DNA of 27,218 bases from Schoenoplectus triqueter (GCA_964058805.1 CAXKVV010000398.1:1-27218), one strand, 5' to 3'. Counted from the first letter of the stretch, positions 1-11,296 are shown. Notes: a model not told the origin generated them from the sequence alone. Translations and numbers: made by a program.

Positions 1-2202
1 GTTATATTTATAATATCCAATGACTGCACATATGTTGAATTCTGCCAATGCAGATATAAATGCCTAAATGAGAGTGATCCACTACTATTCTCGTATTCTA
101 CTTGCAAATAGTAGTAGCAATAATAGTAATTAGTGAAAAAAGAAAATGCCTGGACAATGCCATGGTGATTCCCTGGAGTCATTTCTGCATCCCATTTGGA
201 GAAGTGTTTATCTTTCGCTCTTACCTCTTCTGGAATTTTGCCTGATTTAGTAGCAGCATTGATTTGATTCACCATGTTTTCATACAGCCTCTAAAAGAAA
301 TTTAAAAAATTAAACCAGATCCCAATATTTAAGCATGTTGATTATTTATTTTCCTGATTTATAAGAACAATTTCAAATGCAAATTTATTAGTTAAATAAA
401 CTGAAAATACCTTCACATAGTACCACTCTTTTGTGGCACATTTATCTGGTTCTGCATCTATTTGTGAGAAATAGGCGGCTGGAGATCTGGGCTCAATTCT
501 ATACCTTCTACAGAAAGGAAGCCAAACTTTTGCAAACTCTGATGCTTCCAAAAGAGCATAGAAGGTAATAATAGAACCAGCATCATCTGACAAATATATA
601 GTCAGCTTCTCTGAGGGGTAATCGTATGCCATTACTGATAGGACAGTCGAGATAACCATGCTCGGTGGCTCAGAAGTGGGATCAGCCGTGCATACGAATA
701 TGTCTACAGCAGGTAGTTGGTTGTTCGTGTACCTGTTATATTGCACATACCAGAATTTAAATAAACTTCTCTTGGAGTTTAGTTACTGACTTACTGTATC
801 GATCTTTGTTTGTTGTCAGCGAATGAAAAAAATTTGGGTTCCAGACATTTAATGCTGTATTGAATTTGTTCTTTTCTCTGATACGGGAACAAGTAAAGCT
901 TCAAGCTACACAGAAAATTCATTGCACTTATATTGTGCATTTGCTTGCTTTATGTGATTTCATTGGGCCAGAAAACCTTTTATTGTTCTATTGGATTTCA
1001 TTGCACTTTCATTGTGCATTTTATATTTTTCCTTGCTTTATATTGAATATGTTATGGGCTTTGATATAATGTGTCCGCTAATTAATTTTTGTGAGCATAT
1101 AGGACAATACGTCAGAATATAGACTGTCACTCTGTCAGCATCCTATATTATAAGATATCAATTATCGAGTAGTGCGGACATGACATAATCAAATCTTCTT
1201 TTATTTATTTAAAGAGATACTATACTAGCTATAGGTGGACAGCAGCGATCACGAGCTTTATCAACGATGGGCAATATATTATATATAGGGAATACAATTA
1301 TTAGTGCCTTTATTAAACAATCCAACTGTACTGTTGTTGTTACTGATGGTAAAATCTAATCCAATCTCATCTGATAAGTCTGTTCAACTCCTCTAGATAA
1401 GAACTTGACCCGATTTAATTTAAAAAAATTAAAATGATTTGATTTAGTTCAATCTAATTCAAGATCGAATGATCTGTAATTCAATAAAAAAATAATTTAA
1501 AATCTCAAAAATCAATATATAAATTGATCTGACCATAATCTAAAAAAATTTCTTTTATAAAATCAAGTTTATCCGATTCGACCCGTCTGAACCCAATTCA
1601 TCCCTCCCGATTTCCACCTATGATGTTGTTTTTCCTGAATTAGATATATGTAATTCTTCGTGTCTTTTTAATTTTCTGACTAGAAGATGCCTTTTTTTTC
1701 CTTTCATCTATTTTCTTTTAACCTGAGGCATATTTAGAGCGATTGTAATAATGAACTAAAAATTCTATATGCATGTCCAGTGGCCCTCAAATAAAAAAAA
1801 ATTGAGGAGCAAGAATTGTTGTCAGTAAGCATTTAACCACACGTATGGAAAAAAAAAAAGAGAAAAAAAAAAAGGAAAGAAGAACACTCGGAGAAAAATA
1901 AGAAAGGTTGCAGATGTGTGTTATGTATCAAACCTCTGAGATAGCTTCTCTGGGAAGGCACGGCGGTAAATAGGATTCAAGCGAAGGAACTGAGTTGCCG
2001 TCCAATAAACACCATAAAAGATCTCAGCAAGAGTGATGCCAATCCATGGCCACCTGCCCTTTTCTCCTTTGCTCGGCATGTGAGAAGCTCTGTACCACCA
2101 TATGAGGCATGTGCCAACTAATATGGAAGTTGCATAGAGTCTATATGCAAGCATTCCCTTCTTCTTCTCACTAGCAAATAAGCGTGAGTGATCATTTGCC
2201 AT
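1..2202 (-). CDS. CSLE1: Cellulose synthase-like protein E, 5' part (exons 1-3; gene continues past the left edge)
   Basis: A family-2 glycosyltransferase of the CslE clade, expected in Golgi/endomembranes and making a cell-wall beta-glycan; the product is not established from sequence. Exon 1 is 2202-1934 (starts MANDHSRLFA; two hydrophobic N-terminal segments, SILVGTCLIWWY and GITLAEIFYGVYW). Exon 2 is 732-411 and holds the first catalytic block, VDIFVCTADP, TVLSVMAYDYP and YLSDDAGS, then EPRSPAAYF. Exon 3 is 290-150 and ends NHHGIVQ. Intron 1 (1933-733) joins AG|G to make the Arg of LSQRYTNN; the exon 2/3 junction is phase 0. I chose the ATG at 2202 because it matches the usual family N-terminus; an in-frame ATG at 2298 adds 32 residues unlike the family. 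The exon 3 donor reads GC, not GT. By comparison with the copy at 14.7-18.0 kb, exon 4 should start about 21 bases beyond base 1. No stop or frameshift is visible, so this copy may be functional. Confidence 0.88.
917..1042. repeat. Imperfect direct repeat inside CslE intron 1
   Basis: Two stretches of about 40 bases, starting near 917 and near 995, share the order CATTGCACTT, ATTGTGCATTT, TTGCTTTAT with a 78-base offset. It lies in the intron between exons 1 and 2 of the left CslE copy and has no coding meaning. Confidence 0.5.
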
Positions 2203-2299
2203 CTCTCTCTTTCTCTTTGATCTCTTTAGTCTATGAGAGATGGTATTTGTATTTACTGAGCGCACCACAAATCCAGATGCAAGTGCTTTAAATCCCAAA

Positions 2300-3660
2300 G
2301 CGTTGGTCCCTTACTCATTTCTTTTTATTTTCTATTTATTTTCTATTATTTATAATAATTAAAATTTATAAAATCTTATTTATAAAATTTGTAAAGACCC
2401 TAATGAAAAACAAAAAAAATAAAAAATAGGATAAGTCATTCCGGACAAAAATACTTTCTTCTCTTTTGTTCTTTGATTTTCGACTACTGTAGTATTAGTA
2501 TCAGAACCCTAATTGTGCTTCATCAGTTTCGTGACCCAACTTAAGCGAGATTGTACTCTTTGTGACGATTATTATCCTGTTTATGGCTGCTTCTGCGCCA
2601 ACAATTGGTATCAGAGCACTAGGTTTCATTTCTTTGGTGCGTCGCTTGATCCATTTGTGCATCTCATTGTGTGGCTGCTTGTAAGCCGTGATCATGGACT
2701 AGATTCGCTGAGTATTGTTGGTTGGTGCTGTGAGTTGCGGTGCGACCCTTTTTCACGTATTTCCTCACTCAAGAATCGAGTGGAGTGAAGAGAGCGGAAG
2801 AAAGACAAGGTATCATCCTAGGATGAATATTTATGTATTTTGTTTAGAATTATAAATCCAAAAGTTTTTTTAGTGATTACTGGGACTTTATTATTCCAGT
2901 GAGCACAAACCCTCACTGTTAATTACGTTGGGCTTTAAACCCGAAAAACCTTCAATCCGAAGAAGAGAAGGATTAGAATATAAGCAAAAGCAAACAAATA
3001 GGTCACGTTGAATAACGAAACCTAACAACAACAAAGCTTAACTCTTATTTTTTTTAGAAAATATTTTCAATTTTACTTTATTTATTTAAAAAAGATTTTT
3101 ATTTTATTTATAAGAAGAGAACTTTAGGAATATTCACAATTTTTATTTTATTATTTTTTATTCTAATGAAAATATAAAATTTATTTCTAAATAGAAATGA
3201 GTGTTTATTTGCATTTTGTTTGAAGAAAGTATTAGTGAAAGCAAATTATTTTTATGAATCAAAAGACTTCTATTATTTTTATCTAATCAGTTTTATTTAA
3301 GTTAGATCTAGTTTGCTATTAAATCAAACTTTTTTTATTTGAGAAATTTTATTTCATTTACAAATGGTCTTTTAAAAGAAATATTCACATCTTTATATTT
3401 TATTTATTTTGAAGGAGAACTTTGAAGGAAGATAAAGAAATATCTACAATTTATTTTTTTATTCTTAAAAAGTGATGAAATTTATTTATATTTTGATAAA
3501 ATTTTGTATATTTATTATGAGGAAGAAATATATTTATAGAAGCTTTATTTATTTCTAAGGATGTTTAGACTTTAAATTTAAATAGAAATAAACAAATTCC
3601 TAATAAGATTTCTATGTAATTATTATTAATAAGTTTAATTAAATATTGTGTTGTCTTTTT
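2300..3660. other. AT-rich intergenic DNA with retrotransposon traces
   Basis: No convincing gene on either strand; short ORFs here lack family motifs. An orphan primer-binding site lies near 2606. From about 3050 to 3660 the sequence is strongly AT-rich, with two weakly similar blocks (near 3120 and near 3410, both containing GAGAACTTT followed by a (T/A)-rich tract and AAATTTATTT). This fits an old, diverged repeat but cannot be classified by eye. Confidence 0.5.
2606..2617 (+). other. Retrotransposon primer-binding site complementary to initiator tRNA-Met
   Basis: TGGTATCAGAGC is the standard 12-base primer-binding site of many plant LTR retrotransposons; it pairs with the 3' end of tRNA-iMet. 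It follows ...CCAACA at 2598-2603, consistent with an LTR ending in CA plus a two-base spacer (AT). No gag frame follows directly and I could not find a matching second LTR in the window, so this is an orphan or heavily rearranged element. A degenerate look-alike (TAGTATCAGAACC) lies at about 2496. Confidence 0.6.
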
Positions 3661-4130
3661 GTTTGGATCAAATCGCTGGGCCTTTTCTTCTTCTCTTTTC
3701 CCTCTTCTTCTTCTCCGAATTTAACCAGAGCCGTCTATCTTCCTTTCGGTGATGATTTATGGTGCAACTTCAGCAAGGCGAAGATGAACACACACTTCTA
3801 GCATCATTTTGACATGGATTGGATATCAACGAACTTTTGATAATCAGTACCAAGTTTAAAATCTCCATCCATGACGAATTCTCAAACATCGAGTTACATC
3901 AATTTTGAATCTATCTAAAATTGTTTTGAGGAAGTAGGCAGGAGAAAGTTTGTGTATTTCGAATTTCTTTTTTGGAAGGAGTGGTATTTGGTAACTAGTT
4001 TAGAGTAAGCTTGTGTTTAATGATTTTGGAATGGAGGAAATTCTTCTCTGGTTCCTCGTGTCGGAGCAAATTAGGGGGCTGGATTTTTATCTCTTGTAGC
4101 CCCTTGGGGAGAAAGAAAGCCGACAAGGGG

Positions 4131-4138
4131 TTTATATA
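4131..4138 (+). promoter_or_regulatory. Possible TATA box next to a MITE insertion
   Basis: TTTATATA just after the GC-richer stretch GACAAGGGG is a good TATA-like match and could be the promoter of an old LTR. The hAT-type element at 4147 is inserted about 10 bases downstream. There is no transcript evidence and the flanking repeat is unclassified. Confidence 0.25.
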
Positions 4139-4146
4139 GGCAGAAG

Positions 4147-4566
4147 TAGGGGTGTGCAAATAAATTGATTTAATTGGTTTTGAATCGAATCGAATCGTTA
4201 AATTTTAGACTATTTATTTTGGTTCGGTTGATAATTTTAGCTAATTCAGTTTTTGTTCTTTAGTTCGGTTTTGTTTTTTCTAAATCGGATAAACCGAATA
4301 TATTTATTTTTTATAAGTTTTATTTAATTATTTCTTTTATCCTTTTAACTATTTATTTTTTCTATCAATTTTTATAACTTTTTATATTTTTATTCCTCTT
4401 TAAATAATACAATTTCAGTTTAACCGAATAAATTGAAAAAAAAATCAGTTTATTTGGTTGATATTTTTAAAAGTTTGGTTCGGTTCATAATTCAACAAAC
4501 CGAAAAAAACTTCGAATGCATATAATTATTTCGGTTTGAACTGAACCGACCATTTGCACACCCCTA
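4147..4566. mobile_element. hAT-type non-autonomous element (MITE), 420 bp
   Basis: The element begins TAGGGGTGTGCAAAT and ends ATTTGCACACCCCTA, a 15-base perfect TIR. It is flanked by 8-bp near-identical direct repeats, GGCAGAAG (4139-4146) and GGCTGAAG (4567-4574). An 8-bp TSD with a TAGGG terminus is the mark of the hAT superfamily. The interior is AT-rich with repeated GGTTCGGTT / AACCGAA motifs near both ends and no coding capacity. One mismatch in the TSD suggests a moderately old insertion. Confidence 0.85.
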
Positions 4567-4574
4567 GGCTGAAG

Positions 4575-6430
4575 AACAGTGGTAGGTGGTGTATGGTGCC
4601 TTGAAGGTATAGAATGGATAATTATCCTCTAGAGAGTATTTTCTATGGAGAGTTTTCAAAAGTTAATTACAACAGTTGTGAGAAAGTCTAAACACAAATT
4701 TTGATACATAAGAGTTTTATTATTGTTAAATTATGACCGTTGATATCTAATCGAATCGATCAGATAAAAAACACTTCATCTGAAGAGCTTTTTTTGCTCT
4801 CGAGAGATGTTGTTTCGGTATAAAATACCCCTTATCATGTTCCCGTGATGCTCCAAAAGATGTTTTTTGTTAGCACATCGTCCAATTGAAGAATTATACG
4901 TGTTTAATCAGTTACAGAGCCTCTTAGCACCATTGGAAGGCATCCACTGCTTGTTTTGTCATTTTCCTGGATGTGCAAAGGCATGACCATCAGAGGTCAG
5001 GTTTGTGCGTTCTAGACTCTTCTGAACATGTCATTATGCCAAATAATCATTGCCAAGTCGGATTTTAGTCTCAAATTGGTCCTTCAACTTCTGACTCATA
5101 CTACTATATTCTCACCCAAGGGCATATAGGTGGTCCCATCAAACTAGTGTGTTTTACATCTAATTGACACCTTGTCAAGTGTCGTAGAACTCGTGTGAAG
5201 CTCCCTGAGCGATCAATTTGATATTTCGTGCACCTAGTTGTTTCATTCATCTCTTGGCCGGACCAGCTTCTCCTCTGATGCAAGTGTTCTAAGATATATT
5301 AAATCAAAAACTTATTGGGTTGAAGTTATCTCGGCTTGGTCACAAGTTTTCCATTTTCAATCAATTATCAGAGAAGAAACGGGCATGGAGGAGAGAACGT
5401 GAGAAAATGATTTTAATTTGATCTCTTTATTTGAATTTGCATAAACTTGGTGTACGTGAACTACCGCTTTAACATCTCTTTGGTTCACAAAAAATAGGTC
5501 TACACCTCCTCTTTTACTTATTTCCCTTTAGTAACTATATTAGGTGTCCCTTCAGAGAATGAACTAGGTGTAACGCCTTTAACATGTAGCCATAACGCGT
5601 TGGTGCTGACATGTGGGTCCATGAGTGTTTGGTTCAGACATTTATTGCACAACCCTTTGCTGATTTTCTAATTTTCTTTTAGAATTTTAATCCTTTTCAA
5701 TTTATTTTGAAGGATTTATTTGTCCACAATTCACCAAAATTAGCTCAAAAATTTTACAAATCATCCTCTATTTTTTATTTATCATTTTGCCCCCTTAATT
5801 ATGCACTAATTAATTATTTGATGCATAATTAATTTAATTAATTATGCTAATCGATAATTCTCATATTTCTCTGACTTTTGCAACTCCAAAAATATCAAAT
5901 GATATATGAAAATTCTCAAAATTTTATGAAGAGCACAATTATCTCATAAAATTAAATTTTGGAAATTAGAGTTTTGATGAGGATTTTAACTTGAATTTCC
6001 CGTTGCTTCAGCGCTTTCTCAATTTTTGAGAATTTTCAATTTCCATCGATTTCTTCCCAATCACGGGTTGCTGAGCTTGAATGAAATCATTTCTGACATC
6101 TCGGGCTCTCTCTGGATCTTCCTTGAGAATTCTGGACCTCTTAGGCCTGACCCAATTTTTAAATTTTCTTTTTGAATTATTCGTCAAATTTTTGGAGGCA
6201 AACAATCGCGACAACTCTCCTCTCCGTTTTGTTTTGCTTGTGAGCCACGCAATTGGACCACCAAGGTTTCAAAAATTAATTATTTTTATTTTTGCTCTCA
6301 AGTGTGACTTGAAGTTCCTTTTGAAACCATTGTGATGATTAGTATTTGTCGGTTAGATTGAAATTGGAGACTTTTAATTTGGTAATTTGATTTGAATTGA
6401 AGGAGAGTAATAGTGATATCAGGATCAAAC
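4575..6430. other. Unassigned intergenic DNA, probably decayed transposon
   Basis: No ORF here has recognisable motifs; the 84-codon plus-strand and 68-codon minus-strand frames near 6.0-6.3 kb overlap each other and match nothing I know. The base composition is more balanced than the AT-rich flanks, and the segment sits directly before the copia gag relic in the same apparent unit. It may be untranslated internal or LTR sequence of that or another element, but no LTR pair was found. Confidence 0.4.
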
Positions 6431-7810
6431 ATACCTCATCTAATTACGGTATTTGAAAGTCTCATATGGAGGATTTGTTGTATTATAGGGATACTTATCA
6501 ATCTTTGTCCGGTACAAAACCATCCACTACCTCCGACGAGTATTGAAAAATCACAAACCGTAAAATAATAGCCCTAAATAAATAATGAGTTGATGATTCT
6601 GGGTACATATTTCAACTAAAATTAATATCAAAATCTTGTGGGAGAAACTTGAGAGTTTGTATGAGAACAAGATCGTTTAAAATATATTAAAAAATTGATA
6701 AACATGAAATATCAAGAGTGGTCTGCGGTGTCGGATCATTTGAGTTGATTTCAAGATTGTGTAAATTATTTTTTTATCATGAAAATAGTTTTGGATGAAT
6801 AGTTGTAAGTTTTAATTTTGTTGAGTTCTTTACTCGATAGTTGAGAAAATTTGGTGGTATCTTTGAGTAATTCGACATCAAATGGTGTTGTGATTATAGC
6901 CATGGTTAAATATAACATGCTCAATGAAGAGTTGAGGTATAAGAAATTAGTGATCACTAGTGAGTCTTCGGCTCTTGTTACCAAAAATTAGGGAAGGAAT
7001 ACTCATAGAAGCTCTCATGATGATAACAAACGGGACAAGTCAAAGAGGAAATCAAAGTCTAGAAAAGGAGATTATTTATTATTATTATAAAAAACTCAGT
7101 CATATGAAGAATGATTGTCAGAAATTAAAAGCTAAGAATGATGGTCTCAATAGAGATCAATCTAGGAGTAGATGCGGTGATGATGTGAAGAAACATACCA
7201 CCGTCATTACCTTCGATGGAGAAATATTCATTGCTTTGTAATGAAGATTTTGTAAACCTTACTTGTCATGATTCCACTTGGATAGTTGACTATGTGGTCT
7301 CATTCTATGTCACGTTTAAACATTACTTGTTCATTTTCCTACAAGAAGGGTGATTATGGTGTTGTTAGAATGGGGAACAACAAAGTTTGTAAAATCTCTG
7401 AAATTTGTGATGTTTGTGTGGAGACTAGTTTGGGATGCAAGCTTATACTCAAGAAAGTTTAGCATGTACCAGATATGAGGCTTCACTTGATTTCGGTTGA
7501 TGCCCTTGATGATGAAGGGTATCAAAATCACTTCTTTGGAGGAGGATGAAAATTGTTGAATTTAGTTGTTGCTCGTAGTTCCTAATCGGGTTCGCTTTAT
7601 GTGACTCAAGTCAAAATGTGTGGTGTGGTGAATGTTTTGGAATGTAACTCAACTAATTTGTGACATTTACGGTTGGATCACATGAGTGAGAAGGGTATTG
7701 AGATTCTTTTTAAGAGAAAGTATGTGTCTAGTGATGACACTTCCCTCGCCTCTTGTATACATTATTTAACGTGTGGGAAGCTAATTCATTTGAATAAGAC
7801 ATGTTTTTTC
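6430..7810 (+). pseudogene. Ty1/copia retrotransposon gag-protease relic
   Basis: Plus-strand fragments read in the order of a copia polyprotein. At 6437-6568 there is NYGI, then HMEDLLYYRD and TSDEY as in the gag domain. Near 6640 comes LWEKLESLYENK. Near 6915-6965 come LNEELRYKKL and TSESSALVT. At about 7060-7130 a zinc knuckle reads YYYYKKLSHMKNDC, with both leading cysteines replaced by tyrosine. Then come MGNNKVCKI and VPDMRLHLISV (7365-7500) and a GAG-pre-integrase segment RLDHMSEKGIEILFKRK (7670-7720). The protease site that should read DSG reads DYV after STWIV. Stops and frameshifts interrupt it throughout, including a frame change just before the knuckle. Integrase core, reverse transcriptase and RNase H are absent, so the element is 3'-truncated and dead. 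Confidence 0.85.
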
Positions 7811-7961
7811 TTTACAGATGAAATTGTAATTAAAGAAAATAATTGACAAGATTTGTTATTTCTTTTAGAGGAAACGGTCATATTTCTTTTAGAGGAAATT
7901 GTCATATTTATTTCTTTTCAGATTAAACACGTTGGTTCTATCTTCAGCAAAGTTCTGTACT

Positions 7962-8393
7962 CATGGGCGGATACAGGATTTTGATCAGCGAGTAATTATC
8001 GGATTGTAATAATTTATCGGGTTTAAATCCATTAACTAATCAGGTACTAAATAAAAAATAATAATTTAATATATATTATTATCTAATAAAAAAATTAAAA
8101 TAATAACATTTTATATATTAAAAATAACAACAAAATAAATCTCAAAATAATAGATAATTAAGTTGATGAAAAAAGTTTTCGTTTACGGATCTTTATATTT
8201 TGATATCTTTGTATAATTATTTTATCATGTACGATATTAAATATTTTTTCTTAATAAAATTAATCAGACAATTCAGAGGGGTGGCAAAAAGTTTTTTCAG
8301 GGAAGACAAATTACCGAAAGTATTACCAAAAAACACAGATTTTCAAAATCCAGAGGGGATAGCTGCCACCGGCATAAGCTGGGTCCGCCCCTA
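7962..8393. mobile_element. dTph1-like hAT non-autonomous element, 432 bp
   Basis: The left end CATGGGCGGATACAGG and the inverted right end TAGGGGCGGACCCAGC are degenerate versions of the CAGGGGCGGAGC terminus known from petunia dTph1 and related plant hAT elements. Flanking 8-mers TCTGTACT (7954-7961) and TCCGTACC (8394-8401) match at 6 of 8, both differences being transitions. The interior is AT-rich and noncoding. It sits downstream of the copia relic. A relative is at 21324-21495. Confidence 0.7.
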
Positions 8394-8550
8394 TCCGTAC
8401 CAAAGAAGGGAAAAGAAAAACAAGTAAATCATTTGAACCCATCCTGAGAAACGGTCATATTTATTATTCTCTTAAACTTTCTAGTAGAAAGTAAGTAAGA
8501 TATTATCAACTACGTCGCAGTTTCTTAGGATGGATTCCTTTGGGTAATCG

Positions 8551-8940
8551 ATATATATATATAGTGGAGATACCGTAAGCTTAAATAAAAAAAACATATT
8601 AAATCATCTCAAAATTTTAATTTATCATTCTCATTAAATTCTTTATATAAAAATCTTGTGGGATGCAAAAATTTGAAGTGTTTTGCGCTTTTTAAGTCAC
8701 CGTTTTTAATTTTTTTAAATGATGTTCAAGTATTGAATATATTATTATTATTTTTAGAGATGATTTTAAAAAAATAAAAACCACAACTTAAAAAGCTCAA
8801 AACGCTCCAAATTTTTGCAACCCATGAGATTTTCATATAAAGAATTTAATGAGAATTATAAATTAAAATTTTGAAATGATTTGATATATTTTTTGAGTTA
8901 AGTTCACGGTATCTCAACTCTCTCTCTCTATATATATATA
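8551..8940. mobile_element. Foldback element F1, bounded by TA and CT/TA microsatellites
   Basis: Two arms of roughly 150-170 bases form an imperfect hairpin. The left arm starts GGAGATACCGTAAGCTTAA (about 8566) and the right arm, inverted, reads GAGATACCGTGAACTTAAC (ending about 8917). Further matched blocks are AATTCTCATTAAATTC and GCAAAAATTTG(A/G)AG(T/C)GTTTTG. The left edge abuts (AT)n; the right edge abuts (CT)n then (TA)n. There is no coding capacity. It is directly followed by F2, which shares the TA tract. Confidence 0.75.
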
Positions 8941-9358
8941 TATTGTCTATTGTGCTTCTAGTAGTACTTCGATCGAAACACTACCAGTTCAAATTTTAAC
9001 TTTTTATACTCGAAATTTCAATTTAAGTAGCTCAGTAAAATCTTTATATCGTATCTTGTAGAATATTAATTTTTATCGTGTTTGAAATTAGTTTACTATA
9101 CTTAATGATTTTTTGAAAGTAAGTATTTTTGACATACAAATTTTATTATTTTTCTATTATTTTAGGACTATCTTTTAAAAAATATTAAAAATAATAAATT
9201 AATTTCAAATACGATAAAAATTAGTATTATATAAGATTATAATATAAATATTTTATTGAGCTATTTAAATTAAAATTTCAAACATGAAAAACTAAATTTT
9301 GGATTGATAGTGTTTCGACCGAAGTGTTACTAGAAGCATAATAAATAAACTCTCTCTT

Positions 9359-9401
<43 letters not shown>
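8941..9401. mobile_element. Foldback element F2, bounded by TA and CT/TA microsatellites
   Basis: The left arm (from about 8945) reads GCTTCTAGTAGTACTTCG then CGAAACACTA, and the right arm inverted (ending about 9350) reads GCTTCTAGTAACACTTCG then CGAAACACTA; matching continues for about 170 bases, including ATTAATTTTTATCGTGTTTG near the turn. The interior differs from F1, so these are different families with the same kind of boundary. The right edge is (CT)n at 9351-9378 followed by (TA)n to 9401. Confidence 0.75.
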
Positions 9402-10317
9402 TAGGTTCTTATCCAAACTTTATTTGACTCTTAGAGTCTGAAGAGTTTAGTAAGGTTCAGACTCATCTCTTATAAATTAACCTCTTTAAATCTGATCCTC
9501 TAAAAACTCTTATCAAATCTGATATTTACCCGGCTCTCTCGTAAACTCGACCCTTAAATACGATGCCTATCTCCATCTTTAGATATATGTTATCTATATA
9601 TTACAAAGTGATATAATTGTTCCAGTCATCAGTCATCCCTGCATCTTGTTTAACAACAAACCAAATAAGTATATTTGCAATTGCAACTTCAAAAGATACG
9701 AACTTGTCCATAAATTCAAATCAAGTATTGACTCGCTCCGACTTCACGTGTGTAGTTACACTCGCTAGTCGCATGGCATGGTTTGTTGCATGACTTTTAC
9801 ACTTTTTTTAGTTAAACATATTTCAGTCAAACATTTTTACACGCAACCCTGATGAAGCAGAGTGATTCTTTTTTATTTTATTTTTTAAATACAAAACTGA
9901 ACTTAATTGTAATGTTCAATTGGTCAAATAAAAACCTACGACCAGTTTAGCAAAATCAAAATCATTAAGCTGATAATTAATTATCAGAAAATTAAGGCAC
10001 ACAGATATATTTTTATTCCAACAAAAAGTTCTTGCTGGCCTGGATAACAACAATGAAATCACCAATTCCAGAGTATATTTAAAAATTTGATGAACCCAAA
10101 ATGAAATTATCATTATGCAAATAAAGTGACAGCTAAGCAAACCAACGTGCCAACCTTGCTTTACCGCCAACCTGTCAGTTGAAAATCCGGTCAAACCCCA
10201 AGTCCTCCGTCCAGCGCCGATACCTTTCTATCTCCACTGATGACGGGTCCCACCAATCGGATGTTAGCTTTAGACCGAATTTAACGGGGCCCACCGGCCA
10301 CACAGCTCACATAGACA
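9402..10317. other. Intergenic DNA with a GC-richer patch at 10165-10317
   Basis: No supported gene. The last 150 bases are much less AT-rich than the surroundings and contain GGGGCCCACCGG, including a GGCCCA site-II-like core common in plant promoters. If the 1.65-kb insertion at 10321-11966 is ignored, this patch lies about 500 bases upstream of the RIN4/NOI start codon and could be part of its ancestral promoter. That is inference from position and composition only. Confidence 0.35.
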
Positions 10318-10320
10318 CTA

Positions 10321-11024
10321 GGTTCGTTTGTTAAATTACTTTGGAAAACGATAATTTTGGAAGAATGATATAATAGTGTATTTTTTTAAGAGCAGTAGAA
10401 TAATGATATTTTTGACTATTTAAAAAAATAAAAATATCATTTAACAGTTGTTAATCAGAATAATTAAAATATAGATAATTATGATACTAATAATGATGAT
10501 GATGATAATAATAATAGTAAAATAATAATAATAATAATAATAATATAATAATAATATAATAATAATATAATAATATAATAATAAAAAATAATGATCATAA
10601 TTTATAATCATAATCATAATCATAATAAATAATAATATTCATAATTATAATAATAATATGATAGAAATATAAACATAAACATAATCATAATATAATAATA
10701 TAATAATAAATAAAATTAATCATATAATAATAATACTAATAATGATGTTAATATAATATAATAATATTAATATTAAATAAATAATCATCATAATATTAAT
10801 ATAATAATAAATCATAATCATAATATAATAATATAATACAACATATATAATCGAACAATAATCGCTATTTCGACGAGAGAAAATCTGGTATACTACCTAT
10901 AACTTAGTATATTAAATTATCACTCTTCCGTACTCTTTTATTTAGTCTAAAATTCATTTGAAAAATTAATTCAAAATAACTATTCTATTCTAACTTTTTG
11001 TTATTCCACCAAGTGCTAAACAAA
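10321..11024. mobile_element. Tourist/Harbinger-like element A with TAA-rich microsatellite core
   Basis: The left terminus is GGTTCGTTTGTTAAAT; the right terminus inverted reads GTTTGTTTAGCAC. The trinucleotide CTA flanks it at 10318-10320 and 11025-11027, compatible with the 3-bp TSD of PIF/Harbinger elements, though TWA is more usual. From about 10480 to 10850 the core is almost only A and T, dominated by TAA with some ATG/GAT units. Its right arm matches the left arm of element B inverted, including GAATTTTAGACTAAA and CGATTATTGTT. Noncoding; the poly-isoleucine/tyrosine frames here are microsatellite translations. Confidence 0.65.
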
Positions 11025-11027
11025 CTA

Positions 11028-11296
11028 GGGTTTGTTTGGCACACAATGAAATAGCAAAAAATAGAAATATAATTGCTATTCTGATGAAATAATTTGTCAA
11101 ACGAATTTTAGACTAAAAAGAAGAGTGTGGAATAATGTTAATCCGGTATACCAATTTATAAGTGGAATACCGAATTAGCTCTCGTCGGAATAACGATTAT
11201 TGTTTGATTATATTATTATGATTAAGATTTAGTATTATTATATTATTATATTATATTTTATGATTATAATTTATGATTATATTAATATTATGATTA

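Noticed and set aside
1231..1623. Possible MITE in CslE intron 1 with ends ATAGGTGGA and TCCACCTAT
   Set aside because: The terminal match is only 9 bases and the flanking 8-mers (TACTAGCT and GATGTTGT) do not match. Not enough to call an element.
1921..2298. Longer CslE start at 2298 (MGFKALASGF...)
   Set aside because: The extra 32 residues are basic and unlike the family N-terminus; the ATG at 2202 gives the expected start.
2513..2788. 91-codon plus-strand frame and 64-codon minus-strand frame across the primer-binding site
   Set aside because: They overlap on opposite strands across a noncoding retrotransposon signal and have no known motif.
10441..10623. 60-codon minus-strand frame and its mirror at 11788-11970, rich in Ile and Tyr
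   Set aside because: Direct translation of TAA/TTA microsatellite in the two inverted elements; no real protein.
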